Shown here one piece after another: positions 5,874 through 14,667 of a stretch of 20,183 nt of DNA; position 1 is the stretch's first letter, and every line of letters starts with the position of its first letter. This DNA comes from an uncultured Oscillospiraceae bacterium (lineage in GTDB: Bacteria; Bacillota; Clostridia; Oscillospirales; Acutalibacteraceae): positions 1-20,183 of the forward strand of contig UQSH01000032.1 in NCBI GenBank assembly GCA_900543795.1, written 5' to 3'. The translations under genes were made by a program, and so were the position numbers. A model generated the notes under the pieces. That model did not search any database. It saw only the letters and a list, made by a program, of their open reading frames with translations, and was not told where the DNA came from.

Positions 5874-8800
5874 ATGGTAAATGTTAAGGATGTCAAGCTC
5901 GGCCAGACAACCCGAAAGAGTTTCGCAAAAATCAACGAGGTTATGCCAATGCCTAATCTTATTGAGGTGCAGAAAAAATCTTATCAGTGGTTTCTCGATG
6001 AAGGCTTGCAGGAAGTTTTCCGCGATATCGGCCCTATAACCGATTACACGGGAAATCTTGTTTTGGATTTCATCGACTATTCTATGGACGACGAGCCTAA
6101 GTACACTATTGCGCAGTGCAAATCCCGTGATGTAACCTATGCAAAGCCTCTTAAAGTAAGGGCTCGTTTGCAAAACAAGGAAACAGGCGAGGTTAAGGAA
6201 AATATTATCTATATGGGCGATTTTCCGCTTATGACGGAGGCAGGCACCTTCGTTATCAACGGTGCGGAAAGATGTATCGTTTCCCAGCTCGTTCGTTCTC
6301 CCGGCGTTTATTATCATATGGATCACGATAAAACCGGTAAGGAGTTATTTACAAATACCGTAATTCCAAACAGAGGTGCGTGGCTTGAATATGAAACAGA
6401 CGCAAACGATTTGTTTTATGTTAGAATTGATAAAAACAGAAAAATATTCATAACAACCTTCCTTCGTGCTCTCGGCCTCGGAACAGATGAGCAAATAAGA
6501 GAATTCTTCGGAGACGACGAAAGAATTGAAGCAACGATAGAGAAGGACACAACAAAGAACACCGAGGAAGCGCTTCTTGAGGTTTATAAAAAGCTCCGTC
6601 CGGGCGAGCCCCCAACACTTGAAACGGCTCAGGCGCATTTAGACGGTCTTTTCTTTGACGCTCACCGCTACGACCTTTCAAGAGTCGGCAGATATAAATA
6701 CAATAAAAAGCTTGCTTTGAGCGACAGACTTGCAGGCAGAAAGCTCACTCAGCCCATAATTTCTCCGCAGGGCGAATTTCTTGCAGACGCAGGCGAGGTT
6801 ATCTCGCTTGAAAGAGCAGTTGAAATTGAAAATGCAGGCGTTATGAATGCGTTTGTTGATGTTGAGGGCAGAGAAATCAAAATCGTTTCAAACGGTATGG
6901 TTGATATTTCAAAATATGTTGATTTTGACTGCAAGCCGCTCGGCATAAATGAAAAGGTTTCTTACAGAGTTCTTTCCGAAATCCTTGAAAAATGTGCAGA
7001 TGACGAGGAAGCACTCAAGGAGGAAATCAAGCTTCATCACGATGACCTTATCCCCAAGCACATTATCACAGATGATATTTTTGCAACCGTTTCTTATCTT
7101 ATAAATCTTGCCTTCGGAGTTGGCACAACCGATGATATCGACCATCTCGGAAACCGCCGTATCCGTGCAGTAGGCGAGCTTCTTCAAAACCAAATCAGAA
7201 TCGGATTTTCAAGAATGGAAAGAGTTATCCGTGAAAGAATGACTCTTCAGGTTCAGGACGATGAGGAGGCAATAACTCCCCAGGCACTTATCAATATAAG
7301 ACCTGTTGTTGCCGCTATTAAGGAATTTTTCGGCTCTTCTCCGCTTTCGCAGTTTATGGATCAAAACAATCCGCTTGCAGAGCTTACTCATAAGAGAAGA
7401 CTTTCAGCTCTCGGCCCCGGCGGTCTTTCAAGAGACCGTGCAGGCTTCGAGGTTCGAGATGTTCACTATACGCATTACGGCAGAATGTGTCCTATCGAAA
7501 CTCCCGAAGGTCCGAATATCGGTCTTATCTCCTATCTTGCGTGTTACAGCCGTCTTAATGAATACGGATTTATCGAGGCTCCTTACCGCAAGGTTGATAA
7601 GGAAACAGGCGTTGTAACATCAGAGGTTGTTTATATGACTGCCGATGTTGAGGATGATTTCATCGTTGCGCAGGCAAACGAGCCTCTTGATGAAAACGGC
7701 AGATTTGCCAATAAGCGTGTTACCTGCCGCCACAAGGATGAGTTTATTACCTGCGAGCCCGAAAAGGTTGATTATATGGATGTTTCGCCGAAGATGGTTG
7801 TTTCCGTTGCAACGGCGATGATTCCTTTCCTTGAAAATGATGACGCAAACCGTGCTCTTATGGGTGCTAACATGCAGCGTCAGGCAGTTCCGCTTCTTAA
7901 AACAGAGGCTCCCGTAGTTGGAACCGGTATGGAATATAAGGCTGCTTATGATTCAGGCGTTGTTGTTATTGCCAAAAGAGGCGGAACGGTAACGGCTGTT
8001 GATGCAGACACAATTGAAATCACCGTTTCAAAGGGCGAGGTTGACAGGTATGAGCTCGTTAAGTTCAGCGGCTCAAACCAAGGCACCTGCATAAATCAAC
8101 GCCCGATTGTTTCTCTTCATCAAAAGGTTGAGGGCGGTCAGGTTATTGCAGACGGCCCCGCAACCTGCAACGGCGAGGTTTCTCTCGGTAAAAACGCCCT
8201 TATCGGCTTTATGACCTGGGAGGGCTATAACTATGAGGACGCTGTTCTCATTAACGAAAAAATGGTTCGCGACGATGTTTACACTTCAATTCATATTGAA
8301 GAGCATGATGTTGAAGCGAGAGATACAAAGCTCGGACCTGAGGAAATCACAAGAGATATTCCCAATGTCGGCGAAGACGCTCTTAAAGACCTTGATGAAG
8401 ACGGTATCATCCGTATCGGTGCCGAGGTACACAGCGGCGATATCCTTGTCGGCAAGGTAACTCCCAAGGGCGAAACAGAGCTTACCGCCGAGGAAAGACT
8501 CCTTCGTGCAATATTCGGAGAGAAAGCAAGAGAGGTTAGAGACACCTCAATGCGTGTTCCTCACGGCGAATACGGTATTGTTGTTGATGTTAAGGTGTTC
8601 ACCCGTGCAAACTGCGATGAGTTGAGCCCCGGCGTAAACAAGGTTGTTCGTGTTTATATTGCACAAAAAAGAAAAATCCAGGTTGGCGATAAGATGGCAG
8701 GCCGCCACGGTAACAAGGGCGTTGTTTCCCGTGTTCTTCCGCAGGAGGATATGCCGTTCCTGCCCGACGGACGCCCGCTTGATATTGTTCTTAATCCGCT

Positions 8801-9587
8801 CGGCGTACCTTCCCGTATGAATATCGGTCAGGTGCTTGAGGTTCATCTCGGCTATGCCGCAATGGCTCTCGGCTGGAAGATGTGCACCCCTGTTTTTGAC
8901 GGCGCTCACGAGGATGATATTCGTGAATGTCTTAAAGAAGCAGGGCTTTCAGAGGACGGAAAAACAATTCTTACCGACGGCAGAACGGGAGAAAAATTTG
9001 ACAACCCGATAACCGTTGGCTATATGTATTATCTTAAACTTCATCATCTTGTTGACGATAAGATTCACGCCCGTTCAACAGGACCTTACAGTATGGTAAC
9101 CCAGCAGCCTCTCGGCGGTAAAGCGCAGTTCGGCGGTCAGCGTTTCGGAGAAATGGAGGTTTGGGCACTCGAGGCTTACGGTGCCGCTTACACTCTTCAA
9201 GAAATTATGACCGTTAAGTCAGACGATGTAACCGGCCGTGTTAAAACCTATGAGGCAATCGTTAAGGGCGAAAATATTCCAACGGCGGGAACTCCCGAAT
9301 CGTTCAAGGTTCTCTATAAAGAACTTCAAGCTCTCGGTCTTGATACAAAGCTTTATGATAAAGAGGGCAACGAGATTGAGCTTAAGCAGGATATTGACGA
9401 CGGAACGGAGATTCAGCCGATAGATGATAAAGCATTCACTCAGGTAAACGATTTTGACGGCGAGAGCGATGGCTACACCGTTGAAAACGCAGAGGAAGGC
9501 GAGGAAGCAGGTCAGTCAGAGGATGCGGATTTGAGCGAAATGTTCACGGATTCCGATTATTCCGATGATGACGGCTATGAAGAATAA
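5874..9587 (+). CDS. rpoB: DNA-directed RNA polymerase subunit beta
   Basis: Catalytic beta subunit of RNA polymerase, which forms the active-site cleft with beta'. The 1237 residues have all family blocks: the N-terminal lobe domains, the rifampicin-binding cluster FGSSPLSQFMDQNN starting at 486, and GRMCPIETPEGPNIGLI from 536. The hybrid-binding block includes KMAGRHGNKGVVS, and the C-terminal clamp segment contains GGKAQFGGQRFGEMEVWALEAYGA. The main rifampicin contact positions keep sensitive-type residues (Asp496, His506, Ser511, equivalent to E. coli 516, 526, 531). After the conserved clamp there is a very acidic tail of about 50 residues ending in SDYSDDDGYEE. The ATG at 5874 has GGAGTGA 9 nt upstream. 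rpoC starts 50 nt downstream with no terminator between, so they form one operon. Identification is certain. Confidence -1.
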   Translation: MVNVKDVKLGQTTRKSFAKINEVMPMPNLIEVQKKSYQWFLDEGLQEVFRDIGPITDYTGNLVLDFIDYSMDDEPKYTIAQCKSRDVTYAKPLKVRARLQNKETGEVKENIIYMGDFPLMTEAGTFVINGAERCIVSQLVRSPGVYYHMDHDKTGKELFTNTVIPNRGAWLEYETDANDLFYVRIDKNRKIFITTFLRALGLGTDEQIREFFGDDERIEATIEKDTTKNTEEALLEVYKKLRPGEPPTLETAQAHLDGLFFDAHRYDLSRVGRYKYNKKLALSDRLAGRKLTQPIISPQGEFLADAGEVISLERAVEIENAGVMNAFVDVEGREIKIVSNGMVDISKYVDFDCKPLGINEKVSYRVLSEILEKCADDEEALKEEIKLHHDDLIPKHIITDDIFATVSYLINLAFGVGTTDDIDHLGNRRIRAVGELLQNQIRIGFSRMERVIRERMTLQVQDDEEAITPQALINIRPVVAAIKEFFGSSPLSQFMDQNNPLAELTHKRRLSALGPGGLSRDRAGFEVRDVHYTHYGRMCPIETPEGPNIGLISYLACYSRLNEYGFIEAPYRKVDKETGVVTSEVVYMTADVEDDFIVAQANEPLDENGRFANKRVTCRHKDEFITCEPEKVDYMDVSPKMVVSVATAMIPFLENDDANRALMGANMQRQAVPLLKTEAPVVGTGMEYKAAYDSGVVVIAKRGGTVTAVDADTIEITVSKGEVDRYELVKFSGSNQGTCINQRPIVSLHQKVEGGQVIADGPATCNGEVSLGKNALIGFMTWEGYNYEDAVLINEKMVRDDVYTSIHIEEHDVEARDTKLGPEEITRDIPNVGEDALKDLDEDGIIRIGAEVHSGDILVGKVTPKGETELTAEERLLRAIFGEKAREVRDTSMRVPHGEYGIVVDVKVFTRANCDELSPGVNKVVRVYIAQKRKIQVGDKMAGRHGNKGVVSRVLPQEDMPFLPDGRPLDIVLNPLGVPSRMNIGQVLEVHLGYAAMALGWKMCTPVFDGAHEDDIRECLKEAGLSEDGKTILTDGRTGEKFDNPITVGYMYYLKLHHLVDDKIHARSTGPYSMVTQQPLGGKAQFGGQRFGEMEVWALEAYGAAYTLQEIMTVKSDDVTGRVKTYEAIVKGENIPTAGTPESFKVLYKELQALGLDTKLYDKEGNEIELKQDIDDGTEIQPIDDKAFTQVNDFDGESDGYTVENAEEGEEAGQSEDADLSEMFTDSDYSDDDGYEE

Positions 9588-9637
9588 CCGTATGACCGAA
9601 AACCCACATTACATTATATATAAAGGAGTGCTTCCAA

Positions 9638-12600
9638 ATGGAAAATCAAAACGAATTCAGTTCAATTAAAATCGGGCTTGCTTCTCCCGAGCAGATTCGT
9701 GCTTGGTCATACGGCGAGGTAACAAAACCCGAAACCATAAATTACAGAACACTTAAGCCTGAAAAGGACGGCCTTTACTGCGAAAAGATTTTCGGACCCA
9801 CAAAGGACTGGGAATGTCATTGCGGAAAGTATAAAAGAGTGCGCTATAAGGGCAAGGTTTGTGAGCGCTGCGGAGTTGAAATCACCCGTTCAAAGGTTCG
9901 TCGTGAGCGTATGGCGCATATTGAGCTTGCCGCTCCCGTTTCTCATATTTGGTATTTCAAGGGAATCCCAAGCCGCCTCGGTCTTGTTCTTGACATAAGC
10001 CCCCGTTATCTTGAAAAGGTGCTTTATTTTGCACTTTATATCGTAACGGATCCCGGCGATACTCCGCTTGAAAAAATGCAGATTCTTAACGAAAAAGAAT
10101 ATGCCGAAATGCGTGAGAGATACGAGGATGATTTTGAGGCAGGAATGGGTGCAGAGGCTATTAAAAAGCTTTTGCAGGATATTGATGTTGAACAGCTCAG
10201 AAATGAGCTTACCGCAGAGCTTGAGGACGCAACAGGCCAAAAGAGAGTTCGTATCCTTAAAAGGCTTGATGTTGTTGATGCTTTTTATAAGAGCGGAAAC
10301 AAGCTTGAATGGATGATTCTTGATGTTATCCCTGTTATTCCTCCGGATATTCGTCCTATGGTTCAGCTTGACGGCGGCAGATTTGCCACATCAGATCTTA
10401 ACGACCTTTACAGAAGGGTTATCAACAGAAATAACCGTCTTAAAAGACTTCTTGAGCTCGGTGCTCCCGATATTATCGTTAGAAACGAAAAGAGAATGCT
10501 TCAAGAGGCAGTTGATGCTCTTATTGATAACGGCAGACGCGGCAGACCTGTAACAGGTCCAAGCAACCGTCCGCTTAAATCTCTTTCCGATATGCTTAAA
10601 GGTAAGCAGGGACGCTTCCGTCAAAACCTTCTCGGTAAGCGTGTTGACTATTCAGGCCGTTCCGTTATCGTTGTAGGCCCGGAGCTTAAAATGCACCAGT
10701 GCGGTCTTCCGAAGGAAATGGCAATCGAGCTCTTTAAGCCGTTTGTAATGAAGCGTCTTGTTGCAACAGGTGCCGCTTCAAACATTAAATCGGCAAGAAA
10801 AAAGGTTGAGCGTGCGCAGGATCCTGCTGTTTGGGATGCTTTGGAGGTAGTTATTAAAGATCACCCCGTTATGCTTAACCGTGCTCCCACGCTTCACCGC
10901 CTCGGTATTCAGGCGTTTGAGCCTGTTCTTGTTGAGGGTAGGGCAATTAAGCTTCATCCTCTTTCCTGTACAGCATTTAACGCAGACTTTGACGGCGACC
11001 AAATGGCTGTTCACGTTCCGCTTTCGGCAGAGGCACAGGCAGAGGCTCGTATGCTTATGCTTGCGGCTAACAATCTTCTTAAACCGTCAGACGGTAAGCC
11101 CGTAGCGGTTCCGACTCAGGATATGGTTATCGGCTCCTACTATTTAACAATGATTAAAGAGGGCGAGCCCGGTCAGCCGAAATTCTTCACAGATGAAGCA
11201 AGAACAAACGAAATCAGCTTTGAAGAGGTTAAGGAGAAAACACAGGGCGTTTTGTCAAGCGCAGATATTCTTTGCGACACGGCAGACGAAAAGCTCGAAG
11301 CAGACTATTCAATATATAAAGCATACAGAATTTTCAGAGATAAGGACGAAGCAATTATGGCTTATGCAGAGGGCTCCCTCGGTATGCATTCGCCTGCAAA
11401 AATCCGCATAACAAAGGAAATCAACGGCATATCAAAGAGTGCTGTTATAACAACAACAATAGGCAGAGTTATCTTTAACAATCCTATCCCTCAGGATCTT
11501 GGCTTTGTTGACCGTTCAATTGAAGAAAATGCCTTCAAATTTGAAATTGATTTTGTTGTTAAGAAAAAGCAGCTCGGCCAAATTGTTGATAAGCTTATAT
11601 CTGTTCACGGTGTTTCGGTTGCTTCCGTTGCCCTTGATGCAATTAAGGCACAGGGCTATAAATATTCAACCGTTTCGGGCACAACCGTTGCTGTTTGCGA
11701 CGCTCTTATCCCCGATGCAAAGAAAAAATATCTTGATGAGGCTGAAAAGAAGGTTGATGAAATCACAGTCAACTATAACTACGGTCTTATCACAAATGAT
11801 GAGCGCTCCTCGGCTGTTATCAAGGCTTGGGAGGACTGCACAAATAAGGTAACGAATGAGCTTACCTCGAACTTTGACGGAACTCACAATCCTATTCATA
11901 TGATGGTTGACTCGGGTGCCCGTGGTAGTACGGCACAGCTTCGTCAGCTCGCAGGTATGCGCGGACTTATTGCTAACACGGCAGGTAAAACAATTGAAAT
12001 TCCTATCCGTGCTAACTATCGTGAAGGTCTTAACATTCTTGAATACTTCATCTCCTCCCGTGGTGCCCGTAAAGGTCTTGCAGATACGGCTCTCCGTACG
12101 GCAGACTCGGGTTATCTTACCCGTCGTCTTGTTGATGTTTCGCAGGATGTTATTATTCGTGATGATGATTGCGGCTGCCACGAGGGTATAGTTGTTAAGG
12201 CTATTATGGACGGCAACCGTGAGCTTGAATCACTCAATGAGCGTCTTGTGGGCAGATTCCCGCTTGAAAATGTTGTTAATCCTCAAACAGGCGAGGTTAT
12301 AGTTACTCCCGATGAGATGATGACAAAGGAAATCGCAGATCAAATCACTGCCTGCGGCATAACGGAGGTTAAAATCCGTTCTCTTATCACCTGTAAATCC
12401 CGCCACGGTGTTTGCCGTAGGTGCTACGGCTCAAACCTTGCGTTTAACGAGCCTGTTCAGGTCGGCGAGGCAGTTGGTATCATTGCCGCTCAATCAATCG
12501 GTGAGCCCGGTACTCAGCTTACAATGAGAACCTTCCACACCGGCGGTATCGCAGGCGGAGAGGATATCACACAGGGTCTTCCCCGTGTTGAAGAGCTGTT

Positions 12601-13390
12601 TGAGGCAAGAAAGCCGAAGCAGTATGCAATCCTTTCCGAAATTGCGGGTACTGTCAGATTTGAGGAAATCAAGAAATCTCAGCATGTTGTTGTAACAAAT
12701 GAAGAAACCTTGGAGGAAAAGAAATATCTTATTCCTTACGGATTCAGGCTTCATGAAAATATTGTTGAGGGTGCACATGTTGAAAAGGGCGAGGAGCTCA
12801 CCTACGGTGCAAAGAATCCTCACGATGTTCTTGCTATTCTCGGCGAGGAAGCAGTTTATAATTATCTTATCCGTGAGGTTCAGTTTGCTTACCGTACTCA
12901 GGGTGTTGATATCAACGATAAGCACATTGAGGTTATTGTTCGTCAAATGCTTAAAAAATGCACCGTTGATGACGCAGGCGACACAGAGCTTGTTGCCGGA
13001 ACAATGGTTGATGTTTCTTCCGTTGATGAGGCAAACGACAAGATAGATGCAAGAATTGCAAACGGCGAAGCGAATCTTAAAAAAGCAACCTATATCCCGA
13101 TTCTTATGGGTATCACAAAGGCTTCTCTTGCAACAGATTCCTTCCTTTCAGCCGCTTCCTTCCAGGAAACAACAAGAGTTCTCACCGATGCCGCAATTAA
13201 GGGCAAGAGCGATCCGCTTATCGGCCTTAAAGAAAATGTTATTATCGGTAAGCTTGTTCCTGCCGGAACGGGTATGGATGTGTTCCGTGATGTTGATGTT
13301 GTGCCGAGCTATCTTTCTTCCGAAAATTCAGAAGAAATATTAAATCTTGAACAATTACAAAAATTGTTGACAAATGATATGCCGGAATGA
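9638..13390 (+). CDS. rpoC: DNA-directed RNA polymerase subunit beta'
   Basis: Beta' subunit, which holds the catalytic magnesium and the clamp. The 1250 residues are typical of Firmicutes. The N-terminal zinc ribbon uses Cys60, Cys62, Cys75 and Cys78. The lid/rudder region contains RFRQNLLGKRVDYSGRSVI. The catalytic NADFDGD motif has Asp450, Asp452 and Asp454. The bridge helix and trigger loop are seen as GSTAQLRQLAGMRGLI and GLADTALRTADSGYLTRRL. The second zinc site has Cys845, Cys919, Cys926 and Cys929. The ATG at 9638 follows AAAGGAGTG at normal spacing. The last codons overlap a consensus promoter for the downstream ribosomal-protein genes, and no terminator follows, so read-through from rpoBC into rpsL is also expected. 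Identification is certain. Confidence -1.
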   Translation: MENQNEFSSIKIGLASPEQIRAWSYGEVTKPETINYRTLKPEKDGLYCEKIFGPTKDWECHCGKYKRVRYKGKVCERCGVEITRSKVRRERMAHIELAAPVSHIWYFKGIPSRLGLVLDISPRYLEKVLYFALYIVTDPGDTPLEKMQILNEKEYAEMRERYEDDFEAGMGAEAIKKLLQDIDVEQLRNELTAELEDATGQKRVRILKRLDVVDAFYKSGNKLEWMILDVIPVIPPDIRPMVQLDGGRFATSDLNDLYRRVINRNNRLKRLLELGAPDIIVRNEKRMLQEAVDALIDNGRRGRPVTGPSNRPLKSLSDMLKGKQGRFRQNLLGKRVDYSGRSVIVVGPELKMHQCGLPKEMAIELFKPFVMKRLVATGAASNIKSARKKVERAQDPAVWDALEVVIKDHPVMLNRAPTLHRLGIQAFEPVLVEGRAIKLHPLSCTAFNADFDGDQMAVHVPLSAEAQAEARMLMLAANNLLKPSDGKPVAVPTQDMVIGSYYLTMIKEGEPGQPKFFTDEARTNEISFEEVKEKTQGVLSSADILCDTADEKLEADYSIYKAYRIFRDKDEAIMAYAEGSLGMHSPAKIRITKEINGISKSAVITTTIGRVIFNNPIPQDLGFVDRSIEENAFKFEIDFVVKKKQLGQIVDKLISVHGVSVASVALDAIKAQGYKYSTVSGTTVAVCDALIPDAKKKYLDEAEKKVDEITVNYNYGLITNDERSSAVIKAWEDCTNKVTNELTSNFDGTHNPIHMMVDSGARGSTAQLRQLAGMRGLIANTAGKTIEIPIRANYREGLNILEYFISSRGARKGLADTALRTADSGYLTRRLVDVSQDVIIRDDDCGCHEGIVVKAIMDGNRELESLNERLVGRFPLENVVNPQTGEVIVTPDEMMTKEIADQITACGITEVKIRSLITCKSRHGVCRRCYGSNLAFNEPVQVGEAVGIIAAQSIGEPGTQLTMRTFHTGGIAGGEDITQGLPRVEELFEARKPKQYAILSEIAGTVRFEEIKKSQHVVVTNEETLEEKKYLIPYGFRLHENIVEGAHVEKGEELTYGAKNPHDVLAILGEEAVYNYLIREVQFAYRTQGVDINDKHIEVIVRQMLKKCTVDDAGDTELVAGTMVDVSSVDEANDKIDARIANGEANLKKATYIPILMGITKASLATDSFLSAASFQETTRVLTDAAIKGKSDPLIGLKENVIIGKLVPAGTGMDVFRDVDVVPSYLSSENSEEILNLEQLQKLLTNDMPE

Positions 13391-13396
13391 TATAAT
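13367..13396 (+). promoter_or_regulatory. str-operon promoter P1 (TTGACA-18-TATAAT) overlapping the rpoC end
   Basis: TTGACA at 13367-13372 and TATAAT at 13391-13396 are both perfect consensus hexamers, with an 18-nt spacer. The -35 lies in the last rpoC codons and the rpoC stop (13388-13390) directly abuts the -10. Transcription would begin near 13403, giving a leader of about 195 nt before rpsL. Confidence -1.
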
Positions 13397-13461
13397 TGAT
13401 ACTTGCGTGAGTGCGAAACAAAGCATTTTCAACAAAGATTTTTTATAATTTTGGTTAATTT

Positions 13462-13505
13462 GCACAATATATTGAGGCGAGTGAAAAGCTCGTCTCAATA
13501 TGTGC
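13462..13505 (+). promoter_or_regulatory. long stem-loop in the rpsL leader
   Basis: Positions 13469-13481 pair with 13489-13501 as a 13-bp stem including one G-U pair, closing a 7-nt TGAAAAG loop. GCAC (13462-13465) pairs with GTGC (13502-13505) below a 3-nt bulge. No U-run follows, so it is not an intrinsic terminator. It lies in the P1 transcript between rpoC and rpsL. A processing site or a leader binding site for a ribosomal protein are possibilities; neither is shown. Confidence -1.
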
Positions 13506-13535
13506 GTGTAAATAATGGTTTCAAATCAAAATTTT

Positions 13536-13563
13536 TTGAAATTATTATTTATGCGCATATAAT
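13536..13563 (+). promoter_or_regulatory. str-operon promoter P2 (TTGAAA-16-TATAAT)
   Basis: TTGAAA at 13536-13541 and TATAAT at 13558-13563 are 16 nt apart. The -10 is flanked on both sides by TGCGCA (13552-13557 and 13563-13568), and the -35 lies in the right arm of a TTTCAAA/TTTGAAA stem. Transcripts would start near 13570 and carry only about 27 nt of leader, without the P1 stem-loop. Less certain than P1. Confidence -1.
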
Positions 13564-13580
13564 GCGCAGAAAATTTTACA

Positions 13581-13590
13581 GAAAGGAGAT
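13581..13590 (+). promoter_or_regulatory. ribosome binding site fixing the TTG start of rpsL
   Basis: GAAAGGAGAT ends 6 nt before TTG 13597, with the GGAG core 8 nt away. No ATG or GTG in frame gives the conserved PTFNQLVR N-terminus, so this site decides a TTG start. Confidence -1.
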
Positions 13591-13596
13591 AAACTA

Positions 13597-14019
13597 TTGC
13601 CTACCTTTAACCAATTAGTAAGAACAGGCAGAAAGTCTGTTGAGAAAAAGGCAAAAGCACCTGCTCTCTTAAAGAGCCTTAACACAAAGAAGAACGTTAT
13701 GAACGATAACTGTTCTCCTCAAAAGCGTGGTGTTTGCACAGCGGTTAAAACAGCAACACCTAAAAAGCCGAACTCAGCTCTTCGTAAGATTGCCCGTGTT
13801 CGCTTAACAAACGGTATGGAAGTTTCAGCTTACATTCCCGGCGTTGGTCATAACCTTCAGGAGCACTCTGTTGTTATGGTTCGCGGCGGCCGTGTTAAAG
13901 ACCTTCCCGGTGTTCGTTACCACATTATCCGCGGAACTCTTGATACTCAGGGCGTAAACGGAAGAATGCAGAGCCGTTCAAAGTACGGTGCTAAAAGACC
14001 GAAGGCTGCTAAAAAGTAA
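13597..14019 (+). CDS. rpsL: 30S ribosomal protein S12
   Basis: Small-subunit protein at the decoding centre that controls translational accuracy. The 140 residues begin PTFNQLVRTGRK at a TTG codon and include the Firmicutes-type N-terminal insertion compared with E. coli. Core motifs are TPKKPNSALRK and GHNLQEHSVVMVRGGRVKDLPGVRYH. The lysines linked to streptomycin response in E. coli (42, 43, 87) are conserved as Lys56, Lys57 and Lys101, so no resistance allele is evident. It follows rpoC by 206 nt, with two candidate promoters in that gap, and precedes rpsG by 150 nt. First gene of the str operon. Identification is certain. Confidence -1.
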   Translation: MPTFNQLVRTGRKSVEKKAKAPALLKSLNTKKNVMNDNCSPQKRGVCTAVKTATPKKPNSALRKIARVRLTNGMEVSAYIPGVGHNLQEHSVVMVRGGRVKDLPGVRYHIIRGTLDTQGVNGRMQSRSKYGAKRPKAAKK

Positions 14020-14169
14020 GCCGTAATTCAAACTTCTTTTGGAAAAAACAATAGTTTATACCTTATTATATAATTCGTTATTTAATGCGGTATAGCCTGC
14101 TTGTTGACTCCACGGGAAAAACTCGAGTACCTATGAACTCATTAATAATTATGAAGGAGGGAAGCGAAG
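14020..14169 (+). promoter_or_regulatory. rpsL-rpsG spacer with structured elements
   Basis: This 150-nt gap is longer than usual within a str operon. TATACC (14057-14062) can pair with GGTATA (14089-14094) around a 26-nt loop. Downstream are an 8-bp palindrome ACTCGAGT (14121-14128) and a GAGT/ACTC dyad just before the Shine-Dalgarno. TTGACT at 14104-14109 lies 18 nt from a poor -10 (TACCTA), so a promoter here is weakly supported. It may be an intercistronic control region for S7; that is inference by analogy with the E. coli str operon, where S7 autoregulates. Confidence -1.
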
Positions 14170-14640
14170 ATGCCAAGAAGAGGCCAAATCGCTAAGCGTG
14201 ATGTATTGCCGGACCCGCTTTACAATTCAAAACTTGTAACTCGTCTTATCAATAACATTATGTATGATGGAAAAAAGGGTGTCGCACAGAAAATCGTTTA
14301 CGGTGCATTTGACATCATTAAAGAAAAAACAGGCAACGATCCTTTGGAAACTTTCGAGGCTGCAATGGAAAATGTTATGCCGGTTCTTGAGGTTAAGGCT
14401 CGCCGTATCGGCGGTGCAACCTATCAGGTTCCGCTTGAGGTTCGCCCTGAAAGACGCCAAACTCTCGGTTTGCGTTGGATAACATCCTATGCACGCCTTC
14501 GTTCTGAAAGAACAATGAAGGAAAGACTTGCTGCTGAAATTATGGACGCTGTTAATAAAACCGGCGGCGCTGTTAAGAAATGTGATGATACACATAAAAT
14601 GGCAGAGGCAAACAAGGCGTTTGCTCATTTCAGATATTAA
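14170..14640 (+). CDS. rpsG: 30S ribosomal protein S7
   Basis: Primary 16S rRNA-binding protein that nucleates the 30S head and contacts the E-site tRNA. The 156 residues are full length and contain PRRGQIAKRDVLPDP, the helix KLVTRLINNIMYDGKKGVA, the conserved LEVKARRIGGATYQVP and VRPERRQTLGLRWI. The end is AEANKAFAHFRY, the usual terminus in Gram-positives. The ATG at 14170 has AAGGAGGG 8 nt upstream. fusA follows after 27 nt. Identification is certain. Confidence -1.
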   Translation: MPRRGQIAKRDVLPDPLYNSKLVTRLINNIMYDGKKGVAQKIVYGAFDIIKEKTGNDPLETFEAAMENVMPVLEVKARRIGGATYQVPLEVRPERRQTLGLRWITSYARLRSERTMKERLAAEIMDAVNKTGGAVKKCDDTHKMAEANKAFAHFRY

Positions 14641-14667
14641 TCCGTTAAATCAGATTAGGAGGATATT

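Noticed and set aside
7341..7343. Pro490 in the RpoB rifampicin region (E. coli Gln510)
   Set aside because: It is probably a lineage difference; the main resistance positions carry sensitive-type residues, so no resistance claim is made.
11666..12181. 171-codon minus-strand frame inside rpoC
   Set aside because: It is antisense to highly conserved rpoC sequence and has no family features; it reflects rpoC codon use.
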